Translations under genes and position numbers: made by a program | Notes under the pieces: generated by a model | What the model was told of the DNA's origin: nothing | Seen by the model: only the letters and a program-made list of their open reading frames with translations | The model's database searches: none | Shown here: in pieces, positions 7,243 through 13,314 of the stretch | Position numbering within the stretch: position 1 is the first letter of the stretch | How the letters are laid out: each line of letters begins with the position of its first letter | Assembly: GCA_013203015.1 (NCBI GenBank) | Contig: JABMPO010000120.1 | Span: forward strand, 1 to 13,314 | Direction: 5' to 3' | Origin: Fidelibacterota bacterium | GTDB lineage: Bacteria > Fidelibacterota > Marinisomatia > Marinisomatales > TCS56 | DNA: 13,314 nucleotides

Positions 7243-8070
7243 ATGCCCAGACTGTTAATCGCACTAATATTATGTATCGGCTTGATTCAGGCGCAAACTG
7301 TCGTGAAAAAAATAATTACTCTGGATGACGACAACAATGAAAAAACAATCAAGATTGAAAGATTTGAAAGTGACAGCACACTAAAAATCATTATTAATCG
7401 CGATGGCGAAATCGAAGAAATGGAAATTCCTATCGGTAGTATCCATGACCAAGCAATCAAGGATAAATTGGCGAAACTCAATATCACCATGGATGATTTT
7501 CATTTTGCTGATTTTGACCAAAAGTGTTTGCAACCGGAAAAAGGAGGCTGGCTAGGCGTAAAAGTTCAATCATTGACCGATCAATTACGAAAACACTTTG
7601 GCATCAAACATGACGGCGGTGTATTAATCTCCGAGGTCATTGACGACAGTCCCGCTAAAACCGCCAAACTGAAAGCCGGCGACATCATACTCAAGATTGA
7701 TGATACCAATATTTCCTCGACCACGGAATTGCAACGGGTAATCCACCGCTATGAACCGGAAACCATGGTTAAGGTAAACATTATTCGAGATCGCAAGGAA
7801 AAGAATCTCAGAGTCAAACTGGGTGAATCCGAATCACCACAAAAAATGACCTGGTTTTCCCGAGGAGCTACCTTCCTGGATGACCATGATTTCGATCAGG
7901 ATTTTGAACATTTTGATACGGATATGCGCGGCTATTATTTCAAAAAACCCCGGGTTGGCGGTAAGCATCCTGATTGCATTCCTTTCGATGACGACCTTCG
8001 CAATGATGTCGACAATCTTAAAAAAGAACTTGAAGAATTGAAGAAAACTCTCCGGGAAAAATCAAATTAA
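7243..8070 (+). CDS. Exported PDZ-domain protein without protease domain
   Basis: This 275-residue protein has a signal peptide (about 1-18, ending QAQ) and a charged N-terminal region (20-95). One PDZ domain follows (about 101-195), with GGWLGVKVQSL, a GGVLISEVIDDSPAKTAKL strand-helix and GDIILKIDDTNISS, closely like the PDZ domains of HtrA/DegP. There is no trypsin-like catalytic domain, and no His-Asp-Ser triad is seen. After the PDZ comes an Asp/His/Phe-rich stretch (about 210-228, LDDHDFDQDFEHFDTD) and a C-terminal coiled coil (about 250-275, heptad-like LKKELEELKKTL). It may act as an envelope adaptor that binds protein C-termini. A GGAGG (7234-7238) precedes the ATG and an intrinsic terminator follows, so it is probably monocistronic. 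Confidence 0.82.
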   Translation: MPRLLIALILCIGLIQAQTVVKKIITLDDDNNEKTIKIERFESDSTLKIIINRDGEIEEMEIPIGSIHDQAIKDKLAKLNITMDDFHFADFDQKCLQPEKGGWLGVKVQSLTDQLRKHFGIKHDGGVLISEVIDDSPAKTAKLKAGDIILKIDDTNISSTTELQRVIHRYEPETMVKVNIIRDRKEKNLRVKLGESESPQKMTWFSRGATFLDDHDFDQDFEHFDTDMRGYYFKKPRVGGKHPDCIPFDDDLRNDVDNLKKELEELKKTLREKSN

Positions 8071-8086
8071 CAATTTATACGAAGAT

Positions 8087-8116
8087 AAAAACGGCTGGTA
8101 CTAACTAGCCGTTTTT
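8087..8116 (+). terminator. Rho-independent terminator after the PDZ gene
   Basis: AAAAACGGCT (8087-8096) pairs perfectly with AGCCGTTTTT (8107-8116) around a 10-nt loop, and the right arm itself ends in five Ts. It lies 16 nt after the stop codon of the PDZ gene. The matching A-run on the left arm means it could also work in reverse. Confidence 0.88.
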
Positions 8117-8121
8117 AATCT

Positions 8122-8150
8122 TTGACCGATTTAACCAGTCAATCTAAATT
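8122..8150 (+). promoter_or_regulatory. Candidate promoter for the M23 peptidase operon
   Basis: TTGACC (8122-8127) and TAAATT (8145-8150) are separated by 17 nt. The -35 box matches consensus at five of six positions, the -10 at four of six. It sits just after the terminator of the PDZ gene and would start transcription around 8157, giving a leader of only about 18 nt, with no Shine-Dalgarno before the ATG at 8175. Confidence 0.5.
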
Positions 8151-8174
8151 ATACGACTATTCTTTTTAGCATTC

Positions 8175-10427
8175 ATGAAACTTCAGCATTACATAGGGAT
8201 CATTGCACTTCTCAGTTCCAGCTTAGTAGCCCAGAACTATAGCTGGCCCACGGATAACGGTAAACGGCTCTCATCAAATTTCGGCGAATTCCGCCACGAC
8301 CATTTTCATATGGGATTAGACATTTCCACCTATGGTGTCACCGGTAAGCCGGTTCGGGCAGTCACTGATGGTTACGTCTATAAAATCAGCACCAGTTTTA
8401 ACGGTTATGGGAAAGCATTATACCTGCGCCTGACGGATGGACGAACCGCCGTTTACGGCCACCTCCAGCAATTATCGCCCTTGCTGGAAGAAGTATTAAA
8501 AAATCAGCAGCAAAAAAATAATTCGTATAATGTCCAGTTGCAGTTCCAACCCGTTGAGTTTCCAGTGCGGCGCAATGCCATAATCGGTTACAGCGGCAAC
8601 ACCGGCGGATCAATGGCAGCCCACATCCATTTCGAACTGCGCGATTCCAACGATGTGACCCTGAACCCTCAGCGCAATGGTTTCCCCCTCGTTGATAAAC
8701 TTTCGCCGGTTATTGAAGCCCTCGAAATAACGCCATTGGAGCGCGGAACCCTGATCAATGCCAGTCCACTGCCGCGCACATTTCCCACTTTCCGCAATAT
8801 CAGCGGTGTTTACCATTTGCCGGATACCATCAATTGTATTGGCGCAATCGGCCTCAGTCTTAAAACCCATGATCGGATTCAGGGAATCCGCTTTAAATAC
8901 AATGTTTATCAGATTCGACTGTTGTTGGATGGTTCGGTATTGTTCCAAATTCAATATGATTCCCTGTTTTATGATCAGGAAGGACTGGTAAAAAACACCG
9001 AAAATCACCGCCGCCAACGCTTGTTTGGCGAGGATTACCATCTGCTTTTCACGAGCCCGGAAAACCCGCCTATTTCGGTCCATAGTCAGAACTTGACCGG
9101 GCGCATAAAATTGACTCCTGGCCATCATGAACTGCAAATTGAAGTAAGTGATGCAGCCGGCAACAAGTCCCTGCTTAAGGGTACGCTATTTTCATTACCG
9201 CCGGTAAGACTTAAGGCGCGACTGGTAGATCAAAATGAATCTTACCTGGTTTTCAATGTTGAACCGGAAGGGACATTGATCCCCATAACATCAGCGACCT
9301 GTTACAGTTTTACGCCCTTCGGCTATGCCGACCAGCAGGTACAGCCGCTGAAGATTAAAAAATTAACCCGCGGGTTGGAACTGACAATAGCACGCAAAGC
9401 GGCCAATAATCGAATTTTACAATTTTTCGGTAACAATAAAATGGGCGCCGCCTCCTATCCTTTCCACTGGGATAAACTAGTTGTTGGAAAGGATGCTTAC
9501 CAAACCAATTTCGAACTGGAAATATCACAGGTCAACTCTGGAATTTTCCTGCAAGTGAATACCAGCGAATACACCCGCTTGCAGCCGCAGGTCGCTCTGC
9601 GCAGCCCATTGAATGACCGGCCGGTACCAATGACCAGGGTACAACCCAACGTCTTTCTCTCGGAAATGTTAGCACCAATGACATTGAGTGCCATCTCTGA
9701 TATAATAATACAAATCGATGATATTCCACCTCGGGAAATCCGAATTCCTTATCAGGGTGGCGTAGCCCTGCCTGGGAAATCCACTGCCATAATAGCTGAC
9801 GACCGAAAATGTTCGCTCCAGCTGCTACCAACATCGTTTTATGATACCACCGCAGTCTGGATTGAAACCGTGACCGAACCGATCCCAATCCCTGAAGGTG
9901 TGCGATTATCGCAAATATACCGTCTGTTACCTTTCGATATTCCGATTCGCGATTCAATTCGGGTTGCCATTCGCTACGATGATAAATATCAGAATTTCGA
10001 CCGTTTCGCCCTCTATTTTCTCAATTCCAAAAATGAATGGAAATTCCTGCCCACCAGGCACAACCCGCAACGACAAACAATGGTCGCGAAACTCACTGCC
10101 ATGGAGGCAGTCGCCATTTTGCAGGATACGACCCCGCCAGTAGTAATCTCAACATTTCCCGCCCAGGGCGGGCATTATCATTATCAGGATCTGGAAACTC
10201 TGAAAGCAGAATTTGTTGATCAATTGTCCGGAATTGAAGCAAGCGAAGCTAATCTGTTTTTAATGCTGGACGGAGAATTACAAATATTCGCTTATCAACC
10301 ACTGCTGAAAGAAATGAGTTATACGCTGGACGTACCATTGAATCCCGGGCCCCATGAAATTATTTTTTCGGTAACTGACCGGGCTGGCAATAACACCGTT
10401 AAAAAAATCGATTTTACCGTCAACTGA
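8175..10427 (+). CDS. Long M23 (lysostaphin-type) metallopeptidase with Ig-like tail
   Basis: This 750-residue exported protein starts with a signal peptide (about 1-19, ending LVAQ). It enters an M23 peptidase domain directly, without the coiled coil seen in EnvC/NlpD. The zinc ligands are present: His45 and Asp49 in HFHMGLD, and His152 in HIHFE (150-154), with His96 in YGHL and His150 as the usual additional active-site histidines. M23 enzymes cut peptidoglycan cross-links, so periplasmic cell-wall remodelling is the likely role. The remaining 550 or so residues look like beta-rich domains. Two motifs resemble Ig-like repeats: VSDAAGNKS (about 330) and VTDRAGNNT near the C-terminus. The domain is intact; the long tail is the unusual part. 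Its TGA overlaps the rhomboid ATG (TGATG). Confidence 0.9.
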   Translation: MKLQHYIGIIALLSSSLVAQNYSWPTDNGKRLSSNFGEFRHDHFHMGLDISTYGVTGKPVRAVTDGYVYKISTSFNGYGKALYLRLTDGRTAVYGHLQQLSPLLEEVLKNQQQKNNSYNVQLQFQPVEFPVRRNAIIGYSGNTGGSMAAHIHFELRDSNDVTLNPQRNGFPLVDKLSPVIEALEITPLERGTLINASPLPRTFPTFRNISGVYHLPDTINCIGAIGLSLKTHDRIQGIRFKYNVYQIRLLLDGSVLFQIQYDSLFYDQEGLVKNTENHRRQRLFGEDYHLLFTSPENPPISVHSQNLTGRIKLTPGHHELQIEVSDAAGNKSLLKGTLFSLPPVRLKARLVDQNESYLVFNVEPEGTLIPITSATCYSFTPFGYADQQVQPLKIKKLTRGLELTIARKAANNRILQFFGNNKMGAASYPFHWDKLVVGKDAYQTNFELEISQVNSGIFLQVNTSEYTRLQPQVALRSPLNDRPVPMTRVQPNVFLSEMLAPMTLSAISDIIIQIDDIPPREIRIPYQGGVALPGKSTAIIADDRKCSLQLLPTSFYDTTAVWIETVTEPIPIPEGVRLSQIYRLLPFDIPIRDSIRVAIRYDDKYQNFDRFALYFLNSKNEWKFLPTRHNPQRQTMVAKLTAMEAVAILQDTTPPVVISTFPAQGGHYHYQDLETLKAEFVDQLSGIEASEANLFLMLDGELQIFAYQPLLKEMSYTLDVPLNPGPHEIIFSVTDRAGNNTVKKIDFTVN

Positions 10428-11170
10428 TGTTTTTTCCCTATCGCGATGATAATCCCAGTATATTAAAACCATATGTAACCTATGTCATCATTGCTCTAAA
10501 TGTAATAATTTTTTTATTCCAACTAAGCCTGAACCCCCGGGCAGAATATGAATTCAATTTGAGTTTTGGGTTAATACCCGCCAAAATCATCGGCATTGAC
10601 AATGCTACTATAATCGGTGATCACGAATTAAGTCTGCAACACATTACCCGGCGTCCCATCCGGCTGGACGCTCAACCTCACAGTCCATTTATTACCATTT
10701 TCAGCTCTATGTTTATGCACGGTGGGATCGGCCATTTGCTGTTTAATATGCTGTTCCTCTGGATTTTTGGTGACAATGTAGAAAGCGGTCTCGGGCATCG
10801 TCGGTTCGCAGTATTTTTTCTGTTGTGCGGGATCGGAGCCGGACTGGCGCAAATAATTTTGAATATTCATTCCACTATTCCAATGATCGGAGCCAGCGGC
10901 GCCATTGCCGGAATACTCGGTGCCTACATGTTTAGATATCCACGGGCTCAGATCCATGTCTTCGTGTTTTTATTGTTTTTTTTCACTACCATCCGGGTAC
11001 CCGCATTCATCGTTTTAGGTATCTGGTTTTTAACTCAGCTTACCAATGGAATGGGCACACTGGGAATTGACACCACCGGGGGTGTGGCCTGGTTTGCTCA
11101 TATTGGTGGTTTTTTGACTGGAATACTCTTAGATCGTATTTTCAGGACCCTGCGGTTTGAGCGTTATTAA
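10427..11170 (+). CDS. Rhomboid family intramembrane serine protease
   Basis: This 247-residue multi-pass membrane protein has the catalytic features of rhomboids: HLLFN (His103, Asn107) in the second core helix, GASG with the nucleophile Ser157, and AHIGGF with the partner His225. The first helix lies at about 15-33, followed by a long periplasmic loop of about 60 residues before the next helices. Rhomboids cleave single-pass or loosely folded membrane helices within the bilayer; the substrate here is unknown. The start codon overlaps the M23 peptidase stop by 1 nt, which suggests coupled expression, and the cytidine deaminase begins 14 nt after its stop. The peptidase pairing is positional only. 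Confidence 0.94.
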   Translation: MFFPYRDDNPSILKPYVTYVIIALNVIIFLFQLSLNPRAEYEFNLSFGLIPAKIIGIDNATIIGDHELSLQHITRRPIRLDAQPHSPFITIFSSMFMHGGIGHLLFNMLFLWIFGDNVESGLGHRRFAVFFLLCGIGAGLAQIILNIHSTIPMIGASGAIAGILGAYMFRYPRAQIHVFVFLLFFFTTIRVPAFIVLGIWFLTQLTNGMGTLGIDTTGGVAWFAHIGGFLTGILLDRIFRTLRFERY

Positions 11171-11184
11171 TAAGAGGATCAATT

Positions 11185-11580
11185 ATGCCGGAAGAAATAA
11201 TTAAACAATTAATCAAAACCGCTAACGATATGCGCCAGAAAGCTTACGCTCCCTATTCAAATTATCGTGTTGGAGCTGCTGTTTTAACCGCCGACGGATC
11301 AGTTATCGGCGGCTGTAATGTGGAATCGGCCAGTTACAGTCTGGCCTGCTGTGCGGAAAGAGTTGCCTTGTTTCGTGCCCTATCCGAAGGACATCAGCAA
11401 TTCAAGGCACTGGCCGTGGCTACCCGGGATGGGGGATCACCCTGCGGCGCTTGTCGACAGGTAATCTGGGAATTATGTGGCGCTATTCCGGTGTACATTG
11501 CTGATGAAACCGGCCTGAATCGCACAGCCACCAGTACCGAACTATTGCCGGACGCCTTTGACAAGGAAAGCCTGAAATGA
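11185..11580 (+). CDS. cdd: Cytidine deaminase
   Basis: This 131-residue enzyme is of the small, homotetrameric type. It deaminates cytidine and deoxycytidine to uridine and deoxyuridine in pyrimidine salvage. Substrate-binding NVES (45-48) is followed by the CAE motif (Cys56, Glu58, with Glu58 as the proton shuttle) and by PCGACRQ (Cys87, Cys90). Those three cysteines bind the catalytic zinc. The length is normal for the family. An AAGAGG precedes the ATG. The stop overlaps the uridine kinase start by 4 nt (ATGA), so the two are translated together. Confidence 0.96.
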   Translation: MPEEIIKQLIKTANDMRQKAYAPYSNYRVGAAVLTADGSVIGGCNVESASYSLACCAERVALFRALSEGHQQFKALAVATRDGGSPCGACRQVIWELCGAIPVYIADETGLNRTATSTELLPDAFDKESLK

Positions 11581-12206
11581 TAAAACAGCCCATAATTATC
11601 GGTATCGCTGGCGGTACCGGGTCGGGCAAGACTACCATAGCCAGGAGGTTGATGCAGGCCTATGGCGCCGGTGAAGTAATCGTAATTGAGCAGGATGCCT
11701 ATTATAGCGATCTTGCTCATTTACCATTCGAAGAACGAAAGCAGCAAAACTTCGATCATCCAGCCGCCATTGATATAGACCTGTTCCAAAGCCAGATCAC
11801 CGAATTACTTAGAGGAAATACGGTTGAGCTGCCGAAATACGATTTCACTTTGCATATGCGCGAAAAGTCCTGTGAGCGGGTTGAACCCCATCAGGTAATT
11901 GTATTGGAAGGAATTCTGGTCCTGCATTACCAGGCGCTCAGAGACCTGATGAATATCAAAATCTATGTTGAAACCCCTCCTGATATTCGCTTCATTCGCC
12001 GACTGACCCGGGACATTAATAAGCGTGGCCGTAATCGGCAATCTGTAATCGATCAATATATTTCCACTGTTCGCCCCATGCACGAATCATTTGTCCAACC
12101 ATCCAAAGAATACGCCGACCTGATTATCCCCGAAGGTGGTAAGAATAAAGTGGCAATCGATATCCTGCGGACAAAAATCGACTCTTTTTTAATGGTCAAG
12201 AAATGA
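11577..12206 (+). CDS. udk: Uridine kinase
   Basis: This 209-residue kinase phosphorylates uridine and cytidine to UMP and CMP. The P-loop GGTGSGKT (12-19), substrate-binding QDAYY (39-43), NFDHPAAID (58-66), YDF (88-90) and EGIL (111-114), and the lid-region RRLTRDINKRGR (141-152) are all present. The sequence ISTVRPMHESFVQPSKEYAD near 162-181 is also characteristic. Length is typical for a stand-alone bacterial Udk, without a fused UPRT. It overlaps cdd by 4 nt and completes the route from cytidine to UMP within two genes. Confidence 0.96.
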   Translation: MIKQPIIIGIAGGTGSGKTTIARRLMQAYGAGEVIVIEQDAYYSDLAHLPFEERKQQNFDHPAAIDIDLFQSQITELLRGNTVELPKYDFTLHMREKSCERVEPHQVIVLEGILVLHYQALRDLMNIKIYVETPPDIRFIRRLTRDINKRGRNRQSVIDQYISTVRPMHESFVQPSKEYADLIIPEGGKNKVAIDILRTKIDSFLMVKK

Positions 12207-12415
12207 AGTTCCCTGCTGCAAGCCGCAGAATATTCTGACAAAGGTAATTAATTATAGACTATTAAATCTGATATTACTATTATCATGGTATCAGAGGGAT
12301 CAATTACCGATAGCAATGCCGAGACAACAATAGCAATTGATTAAATTATACTGATAATGCCCGCGCTAATATCATTGAAAAACAGCTTCATTAATCATAT
12401 CATCACGTTAATATT
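12207..12415. other. 209-nt gap between udk and tdk with small repeats
   Basis: No gene is seen here. The gap holds a 12-bp perfect palindrome CAGAATATTCTG (12226-12237) and two direct copies of ATAGCAAT (12310-12317 and 12330-12337) exactly 20 bp apart, about two helical turns. These could be regulator-binding sites or a leader for tdk-nupC, but no clear promoter or terminator stands out. Confidence 0.4.
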
Positions 12416-12976
12416 ATGACTAATTCAACACTGGGAACCGGCTGGATCGAAGTAATCTGCGGCAGTATGTTTTGTGGGAAAACAGAAGAATTAATGCGCC
12501 TGCTTAGGAGAGCCGAAATAGCCCGCCTGCGGACTGCTATTTTTAAGCCCAAGATCGATGTGCGCTTCAGCGAGGATCACATCGTCTCGCATAATCAGTT
12601 AAAAATGGAATCGCATATAATAAGTCATGCCAGCGAAATATTACCCCTAAGCGAACGGGCTCAGGTAATCGGTATTGATGAAGCCCAATTTTTCACTGAT
12701 GATCTGGTTGATATTTGCAAGACCCTGGCTCTGCGGGGGAAACGGGTAATTGTGGCCGGACTTGATAAAGATTTCCGCGCGGTACCTTTTGGCCCCATGC
12801 CGCACCTCATGTGCGAAGCGGATTATTTAAATAAATTACAGGCAATCTGTATGGTCTGTGGCAATCCCGCCAACTTTACCCAGCGGCTCACCAAAGATTC
12901 AGCCCAGGTGGTGGTAGGTGAAGCTGATATGTACGAAGCCCGTTGTCGAAATTGTTACGAACCTCCGGAGGAATAA
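12416..12976 (+). CDS. tdk: Thymidine kinase, type II (TK1-like)
   Basis: This 186-residue enzyme phosphorylates thymidine (and deoxyuridine) to the monophosphate. The P-loop is GSMFCGKT (16-23), a variant of the usual G-P-M-F-S-G-K. Other landmarks are KPKIDVRF (44-51), IDEAQFF with catalytic Glu89, and a lasso-type zinc site of four cysteines (Cys145, Cys148, Cys177, Cys180). The ADMYEARC stretch before Cys177 carries the thymidine-binding tyrosine region. The serine before the P-loop glycine is cysteine (Cys20); I regard this as natural variation. No Shine-Dalgarno precedes the ATG. The TAA stop overlaps the nupC start (TAATG). Confidence 0.95.
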   Translation: MTNSTLGTGWIEVICGSMFCGKTEELMRLLRRAEIARLRTAIFKPKIDVRFSEDHIVSHNQLKMESHIISHASEILPLSERAQVIGIDEAQFFTDDLVDICKTLALRGKRVIVAGLDKDFRAVPFGPMPHLMCEADYLNKLQAICMVCGNPANFTQRLTKDSAQVVVGEADMYEARCRNCYEPPEE

Positions 12977-13314
12977 TGGAACGCTATATTGGTATTTTAG
13001 GACTTTTTACCCTTTTGGCCATTGCTTATGGAATGTCAAACAATCGCAGTAAGATTCCCTGGCGCCTGGTCTTTGGTGGACTGAGTCTACAACTCTTATT
13101 CGCATTATTTATCCTTAAAACACCAATTGGTAAGCCTTTCTTCAGTCTCGTGGATAAAGTAATCAAGAAGCTGTTGAGCTTTTCCGATGCGGGTAGTGAT
13201 TTTCTGTTTAAATCATTCGGGGCCGGGGTCGTGGAAGGTCCTTTAATGAATTTTGCCTTCCGAGTTTTTCCATCCATCATTTTCATTTCCGCCCTGATTG
13301 CCATGCTCTATCAC
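12976..13314 (+). CDS. nupC: NupC/CNT family nucleoside transporter (N-terminal 113 residues)
   Basis: I translated this from the ATG at 12976, which shares a base with the tdk stop; it stays open to the right edge. The visible part has a first membrane helix (MERYIGILGLFTLLAIAYG), SNNRSKIPWRLVFGG, a helix with LQLLFALFILKTPIGK, then LLSFSDAGSDFLF and the start of a further helix with FPSIIFISALIAM. This pattern is characteristic of the concentrative nucleoside transporter family, which imports nucleosides using a sodium or proton gradient. Family members are about 400 residues, so most lies outside the window. The neighbours cdd, udk and tdk fit import of pyrimidine nucleosides, with a GGAGG (12967-12971) inside the end of tdk as ribosome-binding site. 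Confidence 0.9.
   Translation, partial: MERYIGILGLFTLLAIAYGMSNNRSKIPWRLVFGGLSLQLLFALFILKTPIGKPFFSLVDKVIKKLLSFSDAGSDFLFKSFGAGVVEGPLMNFAFRVFPSIIFISALIAMLYH

Noticed and set aside
7243..7275. Lipoprotein signal (Cys11) in the PDZ protein
   Set aside because: The residues before the cysteine (Leu-Ile-Leu) do not fit a lipobox, which needs a small residue directly before the cysteine.
8610..9957. Several minus-strand open frames of up to 175 codons opposite the M23 peptidase gene
   Set aside because: They are antisense to a gene with clear catalytic motifs and have no domain, signal or ribosome-binding site of note.
13026..13304. A 92-codon minus-strand frame at the right edge
   Set aside because: The plus strand here encodes the NupC-like N-terminus with membrane helices and an overlapping start with tdk; the minus frame is its shadow.

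Overview
The window is a 13.3 kb piece of a bacterial chromosome of moderate GC. It is almost fully coding, with genes on both strands and no rRNA, tRNA, CRISPR array or prophage that I can see. Several traits point to a Gram-negative of the FCB superphylum, most like Candidatus Neomarinimicrobiota/Marinimicrobia or a relative. These are a secreted lamin-tail-domain protein with a FlgD-like C-terminal Ig fold, a DUF6588-like outer-membrane protein, a very long M23 peptidase with Ig-like tail domains, and weak or absent Shine-Dalgarno sequences before several genes. The phylum is inferred from protein style, not from a marker gene.

Left block (1-3093, minus strand): a tight run reading leftwards, DNA methyltransferase, yqeY, cvpA and dnaG (cut by the left edge). 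yqeY and cvpA are 1 nt apart, and cvpA overlaps dnaG by 1 nt, so translational coupling is likely.

Insert-like unit (3154-3671): a lone DUF559 (Vsr-like PD-(D/E)XK) endonuclease gene lies between two 48-bp imperfect direct repeats. Each repeat can form a hairpin with a 7-nt loop. This is the most mobile-looking structure in the window.

Middle block (3710-8070): a thioredoxin-coupled type arsenate reductase/LMW-phosphatase gene is followed by a clear sigma70-type promoter (TTGACG-17-TAAAAT) and a secreted lamin-tail protein. A terminator hairpin separates that gene from a convergent DUF6588-like outer-membrane protein. A divergent gene then encodes an exported PDZ-only protein with an Asp/His/Phe-rich linker, ending in a textbook terminator.

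Right block (8175-13314, plus strand): M23 metallopeptidase and rhomboid protease overlap by 1 nt. They are followed by cytidine deaminase and uridine kinase (4-nt overlap), a 209-nt gap holding small repeats, then thymidine kinase and a nucleoside transporter of the NupC/CNT family (1-nt overlap, cut by the right edge). The last four genes form a coherent pyrimidine nucleoside uptake and salvage set: NupC imports, Cdd converts cytidine to uridine, and Udk and Tdk phosphorylate uridine/cytidine and thymidine.

Most genes are ordinary housekeeping or envelope genes. I do not see a convincing new multi-gene system. The items most worth a second look are the repeat-flanked DUF559 unit, the methyltransferase with non-canonical motifs I and IV, and the PDZ-only exported protein.
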